The notes: generated from the sequence alone by a model not told the origin. A stretch of 11,166 nt of DNA from Tieghemiomyces parasiticus (GCA_027575765.1 JANBPT010001296.1:1-11166); one strand, 5' to 3'; counted from the stretch's first letter, positions 1 through 9,114 are shown. Numbers and translations are program-made.

Positions 1-2409
1 CCCAAAGCGCCTAGCACCCCGCCTTCCAAGCCTCCAACCGACTTTGGCACCTGTCCCTGCCCTAATTGCTCGTCCAACACCCGTCCGGGTAAACCTCCCA
101 CCAGCCCCCCGCCGGGCAAGTCGCCGAGCTCGCCTCCGCCCCCGAAGGCGCCGTCTGGTCCCTCTAAGGACTTTGGAGTATGTCCTTGTCCAAACTGCTC
201 ATCGAAAGCCGGGCCTGCCAAGCCAACCACTTCTCCGCCGCCTCCCAAAGCAGCCAGCCCGCCCCCGACACCCAAACCGGCAACGCCGGCTCCGGCTCCG
301 GCTCCCAAGGACTTCGGTGCCTGCCCCTGTCCTAACTGCACTGGCCAATTTGGCACTCAGCCCCCGAGCAAGCCGACCCCCACTCCCTCCTCGCCGCCTC
401 CTGCCAAATCGCAAGGCAAGCCTCCCACCGACTTTGGCGTATGTCCCTGTCCCAATTGTACGACGCGGTCGGCTGGAGCTCCTGCCTCCCCATCCCCGGC
501 CAAGCCGGCTGTTAAGCCCACGTCGTCACCACCTTCGTCGCCATCGACCAAACCTGCTGGTGACTTTGGGGCCTGTCCCTGCCCGAACTGCACAACGTCC
601 ATGCCGGCGCCTTCTAAACCCGCCCCAACCTCGCCCAAACCGGCATCAACCAAACCCGTTACTCCGACCAAGCCCTCGTCCCCGGCCACCCACACCTTTG
701 ACTGCCCGTGTCCGCACTGTCGCGCCTATAAGCCCCCAGTTAATGTCCCCAACAAACAGGGCGGGCGGTCCACCCCCGGGGGCTCCCCCCGGCTGGCCCC
801 GACCGATCAGACCTGCACTTGCCGCTGCGCGTGTGCCCTGTGCTCGCTCAGTCCCAAATACGATGTGAAGATCAAGGTGTCCCTCAACCCGGATACTCTC
901 ACCGAGACCATGGCGGATAAGCCTTTGATCGTGACTACCGAGACCAGCGAAATTGCCTGCCACTGTACCTGCGCATGTGACTGCTGCGCACGAGCCCAGA
1001 AGTTTTGCAACCCTAACGCTAGCCCCTTAGGCCCGCAACCCGCCGGGGCTCGGCAGGGGCGTACGGGCGGTGGTAAGCCGCAGGTCGTGACCGTCACGCA
1101 GGTCCCAGCCAATCCCAGTAGCAAGCTTAAGGTAGACGTGGGCCGGGACGGTAAGCCCAACGTGATCGTTAACGGCAAACTAGAGGAGACGCGGAAGCAG
1201 CTTAAGGAGGAGTTTCTCACCCGGTCTCCGCGCGGTTCGGAATGGCTCACTGAGCGCATCACCGATAACTACATGCGAACCGTCGTGGAGGAACGTCAGC
1301 GCCGTCTCAACCCGCCGCCTTCTCTATCGGCCTCATCAGCGGCCATCGGGGGCACTTTCATGGGCGACCGCCGTGGCGGCCGGGCCAACGCGCCGGCCTA
1401 CAGTTCCCCTCTGAGCATCTCTATGATGGCCCCGTTACCCGAAGGCGCTGCGACTAAGCAGCCCGGTAGTAAAGCCTCTGATTCGGCCGTATCCATCGTT
1501 GTGTCGGCGCCACCGCCATCGACCCCGCCCAGCCCGCCGGCGGTCGACCAGTCAATGATAATGGCGCCGACCCCACAATTGTCGGGTCATCTTGACACCT
1601 TCAACGGCGGAACCTTCTCCTCCAGCATTGCCTTCTCGGCCTTGGCTCCCTCGCCGATTCCACTAACGCGCCGGGCGGCCATCCGACAGCGCGCTCAGAC
1701 CACAGCGGCAGCGTCGCCAATTCAGGTTGACCTGCGGTCGGCCGTTTCCCCCAGCCCATTCGATCCCATGGCGTCCCAGATTTCCCTCGCCTCGCAGCGC
1801 CGCAACGAAACAGCCAACGCCAAAAACAACTGGGAGCACCCGATCTGCCCGACCTGCGAGGACTTTTGCTACATGTTCGATAAGGTTACGTTCGACGGCG
1901 TGGCCTACCACAGGCATTGCCTCAAGTGCGTCGAATGCAAACGGGTGCTCCACCCGACCCACTGCGTCCGTGTCCGCGAGCAGCTCTACTGTTCATACCA
2001 CGCCAGTAACGTGCTACGCCGCCGTAGCATGCTGATCGGTCCCGAGGCCAGCCGGCCCAAGCCCACCCGCCGTCGACCTCCGTCCGTCACTCGAAAGAGC
2101 GGAGCTTCGTCACCTGCTAGTAGCCGAGCCCCCAGTACCGTCCCTCCGTCATTTGCCGCGGCCTCATCCCCGCGTCCCACGCCACCCGTATCCCCGGGGT
2201 TCCGCGGGTCCCATTTCAAGGGCCCTTATTACAATCCGTTCGGCGTCCTCAACCGCGAGATGGCGAGCCTTGAGCAGCGGTTCCGGGAGACCGAAGAGGC
2301 CATGCGTAAATCGTTCAAGCCTCGGTCTAGTACCGGTCCATCGTTCGGAGGGAGCGCCGCAGGCAACGGGGCGGGTAATGAGAATTCACCCTTTTCGATG
2401 CATTCGTGA
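1..2409 (+). CDS. LIM-domain protein with tandem DFG-x-CPCPNC cysteine motifs (5' partial)
   Basis: The frame is open from base 1 to the TGA at 2407-2409 (802 residues visible). The first in-frame ATG (601) lies inside the repeat array, so the true start is left of the window. Order: residues 1-240 hold five perfect and one degenerate DFG-x-CPCPNC motifs in Pro/Lys/Ser/Thr linkers; about 271-329 holds two denser Cys blocks; about 360-440 is charged and probably partly helical; about 440-610 is low-complexity Ser/Pro/Ala; 616-667 is one complete LIM zinc-binding domain (C-x2-C-x18-H-x2-C-x2-C-x2-C-x17-C-x2-H); a basic Ser/Pro tail follows, with a short charged helix near 751-773. LIM domains are protein-binding double zinc fingers, usually in cytoskeletal or signalling proteins. 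I recognise no orthologue and cannot assign a specific role. No intron is needed. LIM call is firm; the rest is descriptive. Confidence 0.9.
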   Translation, partial: PKAPSTPPSKPPTDFGTCPCPNCSSNTRPGKPPTSPPPGKSPSSPPPPKAPSGPSKDFGVCPCPNCSSKAGPAKPTTSPPPPKAASPPPTPKPATPAPAPAPKDFGACPCPNCTGQFGTQPPSKPTPTPSSPPPAKSQGKPPTDFGVCPCPNCTTRSAGAPASPSPAKPAVKPTSSPPSSPSTKPAGDFGACPCPNCTTSMPAPSKPAPTSPKPASTKPVTPTKPSSPATHTFDCPCPHCRAYKPPVNVPNKQGGRSTPGGSPRLAPTDQTCTCRCACALCSLSPKYDVKIKVSLNPDTLTETMADKPLIVTTETSEIACHCTCACDCCARAQKFCNPNASPLGPQPAGARQGRTGGGKPQVVTVTQVPANPSSKLKVDVGRDGKPNVIVNGKLEETRKQLKEEFLTRSPRGSEWLTERITDNYMRTVVEERQRRLNPPPSLSASSAAIGGTFMGDRRGGRANAPAYSSPLSISMMAPLPEGAATKQPGSKASDSAVSIVVSAPPPSTPPSPPAVDQSMIMAPTPQLSGHLDTFNGGTFSSSIAFSALAPSPIPLTRRAAIRQRAQTTAAASPIQVDLRSAVSPSPFDPMASQISLASQRRNETANAKNNWEHPICPTCEDFCYMFDKVTFDGVAYHRHCLKCVECKRVLHPTHCVRVREQLYCSYHASNVLRRRSMLIGPEASRPKPTRRRPPSVTRKSGASSPASSRAPSTVPPSFAAASSPRPTPPVSPGFRGSHFKGPYYNPFGVLNREMASLEQRFRETEEAMRKSFKPRSSTGPSFGGSAAGNGAGNENSPFSMHS
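40..720 (+). repeat. Tandem protein-level repeat DFG-x-CPCPNC (five perfect, one degenerate)
   Basis: Perfect units lie at 40-69, 169-198, 310-339, 430-459 and 562-591, with x being T, V, A, V, A; each is followed by Ser or Thr. A sixth, degenerate unit (TFDCPCPHC) is at 694-720. Linkers between the perfect units are 33, 37, 30 and 34 residues and rich in Pro, Lys, Ser and Thr, so the period is about 40-47 residues. The copies differ at many synonymous third positions yet keep the amino acids, so the repeat is held at protein level and is not a fresh DNA duplication. Three Cys per unit suggest metal binding or disulfides; this is inference. The array may continue left of the window. Confidence 0.93.
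811..987 (+). other. Two denser Cys blocks that share the CxCxxC core
   Basis: Within the LIM gene, 814-843 encodes C-x-C-x-C-x-C-x2-C and 958-987 encodes C-x-C-x-C-x-C-x-C-C. Both end in a CxCxxC that matches the core of the upstream CPCPNC motifs, without the preceding DFG. They are about 48 residues apart, close to the period of the array. They read as diverged units seven and eight that gained cysteines. The spacing between them holds an alternating hydrophobic stretch (about residues 285-315) that could be beta-strand. Confidence 0.7.
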
Positions 2410-2420
2410 GCTGTCTTGGA

Positions 2421-2448
2421 ATTATTATTATTATTATTCATTTTTTTT
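2421..2448 (+). repeat. (ATT)6 microsatellite followed by T8 tract
   Basis: Six ATT units occupy 2421-2438, and an eight-T run follows at 2441-2448, starting 11 bases after the LIM gene stop. The abrupt change from GC-rich coding sequence to T-rich sequence fits a 3' UTR or transcription-end region. AATAAA occurs at 2764-2769, some 355 bases after the stop; it could be a polyadenylation signal but this is not demonstrable from the sequence alone. Confidence 0.75.
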
Positions 2449-5020
2449 ATCCCCGTAGAAGTGCTGATTATTCGCTCCTTTTTTTACTCTCTTTGGTTGT
2501 ACTATCTTAAGGTCGCCTCTGTCCCACATAGGTTTTCTCAGCGTCCTGTTTACGAACGGTTCCGTGACCTATTATATATATATATTTTAATAAGTATATA
2601 TATTGGTGGTGTGAGGACCGTGATGCCCTTTCTCATTGTGTCCACCGCTCGATACGTACCGCTACCGGATATTTACAATTTCTATAATATCCCCTATTCC
2701 ATCTCCCGTTGGGGGAGGGCACTTCTTCCGTTCTCCCTTACCACGCCGTCTTTCGTTGCATTCAATAAAATTACACGAATCCTATCAAACTCAAACCTCT
2801 GCCATAGCCTTTATGGGTATCGCGTGATTGATAGGGCCCGGGTAGGTTATGTTGGATTCCTGACGATGAGGGTAATGTAAAGAGCAAATTTATCAAGACG
2901 ATAATTAAACAAAACGATATCTAACAAGTATACCCAAAACCACTGATCCGGTCAGATATTGCACCCCTAACTCTTTCTCTACCTAAACTGCCTCCTTTCT
3001 TTAGCTTATTTCTCTATTCCATGTTCCTTTATGGCGACGCCAACCCTCTTGACCTGTTGGACGGCGCCCTCCCTTTGGACAAGTGACTCCGTCTCTATCC
3101 TTTCAGGGCTTACCCTCCATCAGCCTTCTTCCTCTTAACTGATGCGGTAGCTTGGTAGCTGCCTCTATATTTCGTCTGGGCGCTAACCCCGCCTAGCCCG
3201 ATTGTCTTTCGGGTTCTCCTCTGACCCAACCCGTAACCATTAAGAAGGCTACTGGCCATCCTTCGTAATAAGAGACCCTCCGGGCTCGCTACTCAATGAT
3301 AGCTTTTATCACCCACAACCAGTTTTCGACATCACCCTTCAGTCTGTTCGTTAGTATTTTTCGTTTATTAGTCTTTAGCTCGTTTGGCTATTAGCCTTAG
3401 TTTCCTCTAGGGCGGGTTTCCCTGAGATGTAGCGGACCGGTTCTCATTTCTCAGTACTGCTTTTTGTTTGCCTCCGATGACCTCTCTTTTGTACTCTTCT
3501 GATGTGTGAACCTAAATTTTACCCTCGTTCCCTCTTCCCAATTCCCATTCTTACTACTACACACCCCGATCCATTAGACACTTTAAGCAGCACGACTATG
3601 GATCGCTATCCCTATTTTGGTTGCCACGTTTTGTGGTTTACATTGTACATTTCACCCGCTATTATCCCGAGAAAGCAAACAGTTGATAGCTATCAACCTT
3701 CCCTAACTCCTTTGATATACTCGGCCCTTTGCAGACGCCACAATGTCAGTTTACAGGCTGCTCAAATGATCGTATTAAAGCATGGCGTACGGAACAGACG
3801 GTGATATCCCTTAATGAAGTCAACGTTGCCTTGTAACACCTTGCAGCTACCACGCCTCTCCGTAAAGGCCTGTTCTCTAGTCAACCCATTTCAACGGAAG
3901 GTCGCACCCGGGAATTCACGGCAAACCCTAAGAAGCTGCAAGTCCCTTTCCATGACGGTTGAGACATAAACGTCCTGCTGATCCATTGACAGCTCCTCAG
4001 CCATCCGTTTCTTCCTAGAGCTGTATTACCCAGTACGTGGGAAGAATCTCGGATATTTCTTGTAGCTGGCGGGACGTATCTTACCTCTCACTTTTATGAC
4101 TAGCCTCCGTATACACTACTGTCTCTATCGAGCCGCTAGGCCAGAATAGCCCGAGGGGAGTATGAGTGTATCAGTTTTACCTTGGCCTGCTGGAGGGAAA
4201 TCTTACTTGAAGATCGACGGACCCATACGGGTGCTGTGGTTGCACCATCAGTATGCTTCAAAAACGAAACGAAACGCAAGGACAAAGCGGGAGGTTTCGG
4301 TAATTTGCTGCTAAATGATGTATGCTATGCCGCTATGGAAGTGCCGCTACTCGGTAAAGGCTTAACCGCTCACTTTGGGATTGGGGATATCCGACGCAGG
4401 CGGTCTATACCGCCCAAACGAAACCACCATGGACAACGTAAGGGAGAATGTTGCCAGAATGGGCTCAACGACGGAGGAGTACAGAAGAAGACTAGTCGGC
4501 CCACTCACTGGCAGCAAGGCTAATAGCGCCGACTTTTCGGCCCTAGAGCAGTGGCTTCCTAAGTGGTGATAGGTCATTGGGAAGGGCGGCTGAGATGTTG
4601 AAACTAGGTATCTAAACCTAAGCGCTTCACATGATTGTGCCGACCGTTGGCTATTGATTACTACGCAGGGACCATTCGCGGAGTTGATACCCAATGTAGT
4701 AAACGAAGCTGGGGGTCACGCATGACTGCGAGTGGGCCAAGATTGCGCTGCCAGCTGGGCCAGTGGGCAACCTCCACTGTATAGGTAAGCATAAGCGACC
4801 AAGTGAGGCATTAAGGTAGGTGATCGGCAGCTCACCCCCACACTCCCTCACTCATACATGGTCAACAGTCACCCGGCACCAGGTCTGGCCGTTGCTTCGC
4901 CCAACATGAGCAAACTGACGATAGGCTGGAACCATTAAAGTCCCGGGCCACGAAAATATCCGTCTTTCCCTAATCCTGGCGATCGCACCCCAACTAGGGC
5001 CCACACATAAAGGGTGGGGG
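2449..5020. other. Long spacer without a supportable gene
   Basis: About 2.6 kb of mixed, moderately AT-rich sequence. Open frames here are short, mostly lack an ATG, show no family motif and lack the C/G-ending codon habit of the flanking genes. The only stretch with protein-like character is 4400-4569 on the plus strand, a charged 55-residue frame ending in a TGA at 4567-4569. It sits after a plausible acceptor (CGCAG ending at 4399) and a CTTAAC branch-like site at 4361-4366, and an ATG-started frame precedes it at 4162-4314. The phases of the best donor (GT at 4300) and this acceptor do not match, so no gene is annotated. No terminal inverted repeats, LTRs or transposase/reverse-transcriptase motifs were seen. 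Confidence 0.6.
2571..2604. repeat. AT-only alternating TA tract
   Basis: Two TA-alternating stretches (2573-2585 and about 2594-2603) are separated by a short T/A-rich linker. This is simple low-complexity DNA in the spacer. It matches TATA-box composition, but no start codon with a credible frame follows at a suitable distance, so no promoter is called. Confidence 0.6.
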
Positions 5021-5197
5021 ATGATAGAGAAGCCTGCTCCACGACTGGGATAACGCCCTGGTGGACCAGATATCCGCTTACTTAAATACCGGACCCATCA
5101 GCAACCGCTCCTCCATCTCACCACACCATCACACGCTCTCCCATCGAACCTACACCCTGTTACACAACCTAATCCTTGCTAATCCCTTCCGTCTGCC
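5021..5197 (+). promoter_or_regulatory. Promoter and 5' leader of the subtilase gene
   Basis: A TATA-like TTAAATA lies at 5082-5088, about 110 bases before the ATG. From about 5100 to 5197 the strand is C/T/A-rich and very poor in G, as in many fungal leaders of well-expressed genes, and contains no ATG upstream of 5198. HGATAR sites for GATA-type zinc-finger regulators occur at 4919-4924 and 5022-5027, and a palindromic GATATC at 5068-5073. In ascomycetes GATA factors control secreted proteases under nitrogen limitation; whether this applies here is inference. Confidence 0.5.
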
Positions 5198-7738
5198 ATG
5201 CGCTGCACAGCCCTGCTTGGCGGCCTCACCGCCTTAGCCTTCTACGGATGCGCCGTCGCCCAGTTGGACGCCACCATCAACCAACTCAACCGCATCCCTA
5301 ATGTCTTCGTGGTCGAGTATAGCGGCGTTGCCCAGTTCGCTCAGAACATGCAGGACGCCAGCATTCCGTTCACGGTTACCCGAAACTACACCACCCTCCT
5401 TAGCGGTTCCAGCGTGGCATTTGATGATCGTTACCAAGACGGCGTCACCAGCCTGTTCGCCACCCAGAGCTTGTGGCCGATTCGCACGATTAAACACGCC
5501 GACTCACCATTCAAAAAGGCCCGTCCTTTAACCACTTCCCTACCGCCCATGCCCATGCTGGCCCACCAGTTCACCGGCGTCGCCCAGCTCCATTCCTCAT
5601 ATAACCTGGACGGCACCGGGGTCAAGATCGGCATCCTTGACTCTGGCCTTGACTATAACCACCCGGCCTTTGGGAACTGCTACAAGACCTCCGGCTGTCG
5701 CATCCAGTACGGGTACGATTTCGTTGGTGATAACTTTGACGGATACAACCAGCCCCAGCCCGATAACGACCCCCACACCTCGTGTTCCGTGCATGGCACC
5801 CACGTGGCGGGGATTGCGGCGGGTAGCCACGGCGTGTTCAAGGGCGTCGCGCCCAAGGCCACCTTGGGCATCTACCGTGTCATGGGGTGCAACGGTATGA
5901 CCAGGAACGATGTGGTGGTCTCCGCCCTGGACCGGGCCGCCTCTGACGGGATGGATATTGTCAACATGTCGTTCGGATCACCGAGCAGCTGGAGTACGAT
6001 GATGGTGGACGAGGCCATCTACCGGCTGGGCCTGCGGGGCGTGATCGCAGTCGCTGCTGTGGGCAACTTTGGGGCCGACACCCTTTGGGCCGTCAACTCG
6101 CCGGCCACCAGCAACATGAGTGTGGCGGTCGGCGCCGTCGACCTTCCCACCTACTACTCCCACACCATGAACGTCACGGTCGGCACCACCAAGGTCGTCA
6201 TTCCCCGGTCGGACCAGCAGCACAACCTTCCGCCGCTCAACCTCAACAACGTCCCCCTAGTGCGCGCCCGCGATTCCGGGGCAACGACCGACTTGGCCTG
6301 CGGTGCCATTGCGGCGGCCCCGGGTGCCGTGGTGCTCGTCCAGGTCGGCGGATGTTCCGACCAGGTCAAGACCGCCAACGTGAAGGCCGCCGGCGGAGTC
6401 ACCCTGGCGCTGTACCACAATCAAGCGGGATTTGCAGGCTACGTCGGCGATGTTGACAACAATGCCATCCCTGGCTTCATCCTACTTCAGTCCGACGGTC
6501 AGTCCCTCATCAGTCTGCTGGCCACGGGTGCAGCCACCGTCAAGATCAACGACCGCGTTGCGTCCTTCACCAACAGCAACCCCATCGTGCCGTCCTGGTA
6601 CTCGTCGTGGGGGCCCGGACCCGACGGTAAGGTCAAGCCCGAGATCATGGGACCCGGCTCCAACGTCTACTCCACCATCCCTCTAGCCGTCGGCGGGTAC
6701 GGGCTCGACTCGGGGACCTCTATGGCCACTCCGTACATTGCAGGCGTCTTTGCGCTTCTAAAGCAGTCCGGCAAGGCCCCCGACCGTAACGCCGCCCTCC
6801 AGCGCATCCTCAACACGGCCACCATCATGTACCAGAAACCCAATGTTCCCTACTCACCGGCACTCCAGGGCAACGGGCTTGTCGATATGGTCAAGGCCTA
6901 CAACACCGAGTTCACGGTCGACAACGTCTACACGATTGGTTCGGGGTACGTCAGCAACCTCACGAGCAAGTTCACCTTGAACTTCTACCTCAACAATACC
7001 AGCACCCGTTATGTGGAGTACGGCTACGAGTTCGTACGCTCCCAGTCAGTCTCCTCCTTCTTCAGGGACGGCACTGTCGCCATTCCGCCCCACCAGGACA
7101 CCAGTGTACTCCACCCGTCGTATAACGTCTACACGAAGCCCGTCCCAGCTCAGGGGTCTGTCAAGAACGCCTTCATGTGCGAGTACGGCGACTACACCAT
7201 GGAGGACCTCCTGCTCGGGGGTGGCTTCCTCAACCTCTTCCCCAAGCCCGGATTCACCGGTAACAACGTCACCATTCCGTACCTCAGCTACGTGTACAAC
7301 TCTACCAATATCCCCATCCTCGATGCCTCCTGGAATGGTGTCCCACTCCCCAACATGATCAACAGTGCCACCGGCAACATCCTTGGTGACGGCTCTACGT
7401 TTACGTTCGTCGGAGAGGATGTGCCTGTCATCGTCTTCCGTTTGAAACTTCCCATTTACCGCGTCCGCATCCGCCTTGCAAAGGCCGCGACTCCGTCCAG
7501 TGTTCATGGTGTCGTTGGCGATGGCCACTATATGTACCTGGAGAAGAACATGGACTCCGCTGGGAACCCTTACTACACCTACCGCTGGGATGGTACCGCT
7601 CACTCTTATGCCACACCAACCAACGTCTACAATGTGCCCAACGGTCAGTACGTTCTCCTTCTACATTTCTTTCCGACTGGTCCTACCGATATACCGACCC
7701 TTTATACCTCACCCAAAATCACCATCAAGCGCTCCTAG
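5198..7738 (+). CDS. Secreted subtilisin-like serine protease (peptidase S8, PA-insert, Vpr-like)
   Basis: An intact 846-aa endopeptidase. Residues 1-21 form a signal peptide with an AVA cleavage site before Gln22. About 28-110 fits an inhibitor-type propeptide. The catalytic triad is Asp148 (GILDSG), His199 (HGTHVAG) and Ser508 (GTSMATP), with oxyanion Asn290 (AVGNFG). A protease-associated (PA) domain is inserted between about 330 and 455. From about 570 onward follows a beta-rich, Fn3-like C-terminal region. At least eight N-glycosylation sequons and a Cys pair after the Asp motif (NCYKTSGC) suit an extracellular protein. There is no membrane anchor. The ATG at 5198 directly precedes the signal peptide and follows an ATG-free leader. 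The length is normal for fungal Vpr-like subtilases. There are no introns. The likely role is digestion of external protein for nutrition or during attack on a host; the substrate is unknown. Confidence 0.96.
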   Translation: MRCTALLGGLTALAFYGCAVAQLDATINQLNRIPNVFVVEYSGVAQFAQNMQDASIPFTVTRNYTTLLSGSSVAFDDRYQDGVTSLFATQSLWPIRTIKHADSPFKKARPLTTSLPPMPMLAHQFTGVAQLHSSYNLDGTGVKIGILDSGLDYNHPAFGNCYKTSGCRIQYGYDFVGDNFDGYNQPQPDNDPHTSCSVHGTHVAGIAAGSHGVFKGVAPKATLGIYRVMGCNGMTRNDVVVSALDRAASDGMDIVNMSFGSPSSWSTMMVDEAIYRLGLRGVIAVAAVGNFGADTLWAVNSPATSNMSVAVGAVDLPTYYSHTMNVTVGTTKVVIPRSDQQHNLPPLNLNNVPLVRARDSGATTDLACGAIAAAPGAVVLVQVGGCSDQVKTANVKAAGGVTLALYHNQAGFAGYVGDVDNNAIPGFILLQSDGQSLISLLATGAATVKINDRVASFTNSNPIVPSWYSSWGPGPDGKVKPEIMGPGSNVYSTIPLAVGGYGLDSGTSMATPYIAGVFALLKQSGKAPDRNAALQRILNTATIMYQKPNVPYSPALQGNGLVDMVKAYNTEFTVDNVYTIGSGYVSNLTSKFTLNFYLNNTSTRYVEYGYEFVRSQSVSSFFRDGTVAIPPHQDTSVLHPSYNVYTKPVPAQGSVKNAFMCEYGDYTMEDLLLGGGFLNLFPKPGFTGNNVTIPYLSYVYNSTNIPILDASWNGVPLPNMINSATGNILGDGSTFTFVGEDVPVIVFRLKLPIYRVRIRLAKAATPSSVHGVVGDGHYMYLEKNMDSAGNPYYTYRWDGTAHSYATPTNVYNVPNGQYVLLLHFFPTGPTDIPTLYTSPKITIKRS

Positions 7739-9026
7739 CCGCCACTGTGCGGCCGAGGAGGTGTGTAGTTGGTGATAACTTGTCTAATTCTGAACTAGGG
7801 TTCTTGCACTATAATACATGTGATTACTCTTCAAAAGTTCCGTATGGATTGAGCGCCATTCTACTATAGAACGAATGAGCGATGGATCAGGATTTCCTTG
7901 GCATCTTGAAGGGTGCAATGCGACAATTGACAGCTAGTAAAGTGGCTGAGAGGCTACCAGCGAAGTAAATGATTGTTCGAGTGGGCTTGGATGGCAACAA
8001 TTCCAATTGATGATGGCTATAGAAGCCAGCGTGAGAGAAAGCGAGGAAGTAGAAACTAACGCATGGCACATCACGTCGAATTTTCCGTTCACGTTTCGGG
8101 ATGTGGCCGCCTAAAAACGACCATACCACTGCACCAAGCGGCAGTCACCCACGACGCCGCCACACACCAGGACCGCAGCTCATGCAACTAACTGAATAGT
8201 AACTACCGTCCCACAACCCATCTTGACCTCCCAGGCCAACCCTTGCAATTGACACTCGCTACACGTCCATGCTTCCTTACGATTCTATACTTTTCTACAC
8301 TAGAATATACCGACAAGGCGAAGCCACAGGCCGGGACCCTATATACGGTCCCATATCGGAATCCAATAAACGACATCGTTTACCTCCTTACTTGTACTAG
8401 TTTACTTATTACGATTAGACCTACCACACTCGCGATAATTAAGTAAATCCCCCGTTATGATGGTAAACGACCCGATGACCAAATTGGTTACCGGGCCAAC
8501 TGTACTAAAGGTAAGGATGAACACAGCAAAGGTAAACGTTGACTTTTACCAAAGGTGTGAAAGACTGTCGAGACAAGGGTCACTTCTGGATGGGCTTAAC
8601 CTGATAATACAGCACACATAAGCATAAGTAAACAATATTATGGCGCGAGTGCAGTTATTTTCTAAGAGAAGGGTATAATAAATGGTCGCTTATATTTGGT
8701 TAGCCGTGAACTAATGTTGTCAAATAGTAGTGGCTTACTATGTCATGTCGGATCTCCAGCTGATCTGCATCTCAACTAAAAGGTGTATGCGTTCATGATG
8801 CGGTTAACCCTGTTTTTTCCGATTCTGAGATTGCCGTATTTAGCGACCACATCGGCCAGCAGCCTGCCACTGGTCCTAAAGAATTCCACTGGAAGCAACG
8901 CAACCAAATTGTGAGTTCTGTGGTGGTGACCACATTTAAGGTTATGAGAATCCTATAGTGAATGAAGCCGCATCATGTCAGATCGTAATACTTTGCAGTA
9001 CATACTGTAGCAGGGTGTACGGCGCG
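7739..9026. other. Spacer downstream of the protease
   Basis: About 1.3 kb with no gene I can support. A 28-codon ATG-to-TAA frame at 7882-7968 (+) encodes a possible amphipathic helix but has nothing else in its favour. An 80-codon frame on the minus strand at 7887-8129 shows no family motif. The octamer GGTAAACG occurs twice (8462-8469 and 8531-8538), probably by chance. AATAAA occurs near 8364. Composition is AT-richer than the flanking coding regions. Confidence 0.6.
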
Positions 9027-9074
9027 AGGGGAGGGGCAGATGAAGTGAAGGCCAAGGGGGGTCGATTGGGGGGG
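9027..9074 (+). other. G-tract cluster (possible G-quadruplex)
   Basis: Four G runs (4, 4, 6 and 7 bases) lie at 9028-9031, 9033-9036, 9056-9061 and 9068-9074 in an otherwise purine-rich stretch. Loop lengths are 1, 19 and 6, so a standard four-run quadruplex would need one long loop; alternatives using split long runs are possible. It lies about 40 bases past the stop of the small minus-strand frame at 9115-9321, where the RNA strand would be C-rich. Confidence 0.4.
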
Positions 9075-9114
9075 TCAAGGTAAATGAAATCTTTTTTGCA
9101 CATTTAACAGACAT

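Noticed and set aside
44..868. A 274-codon frame on the plus strand overlapping the LIM gene
   Set aside because: It is a +1 shadow of the GC-rich Cys/Pro array: Arg/Pro/Leu-rich, no motif, while the other frame carries the conserved DFG-x-CPCPNC units and runs into the LIM domain.
2416..2880. A 154-codon hydrophobic frame just after the LIM gene
   Set aside because: It starts at a TTG inside the (ATT)6 repeat; its Leu/Ile/Phe/Tyr content comes from T- and TA-rich DNA, with no family resemblance.
3421..3453. Inverted repeat CTGAGA ... TCTCAG
   Set aside because: Only six bases per arm with a 20-base loop; expected by chance in a spacer of this size.
4182..4523. A 113-codon plus-strand frame in the long spacer
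   Set aside because: It has no ATG start (TTG), no motif, and overlaps in another frame the more protein-like tail at 4402-4569.
7046..7603. A 185-codon antisense frame within the protease gene
   Set aside because: Shadow of the protease codons (third-position GC bias leaves the reverse frame open); no motif or promoter of its own.
7882..7968. 28-codon ATG frame downstream of the protease
   Set aside because: Too short to judge, no ribosomal or conservation evidence, and an antisense frame of equal merit covers it.
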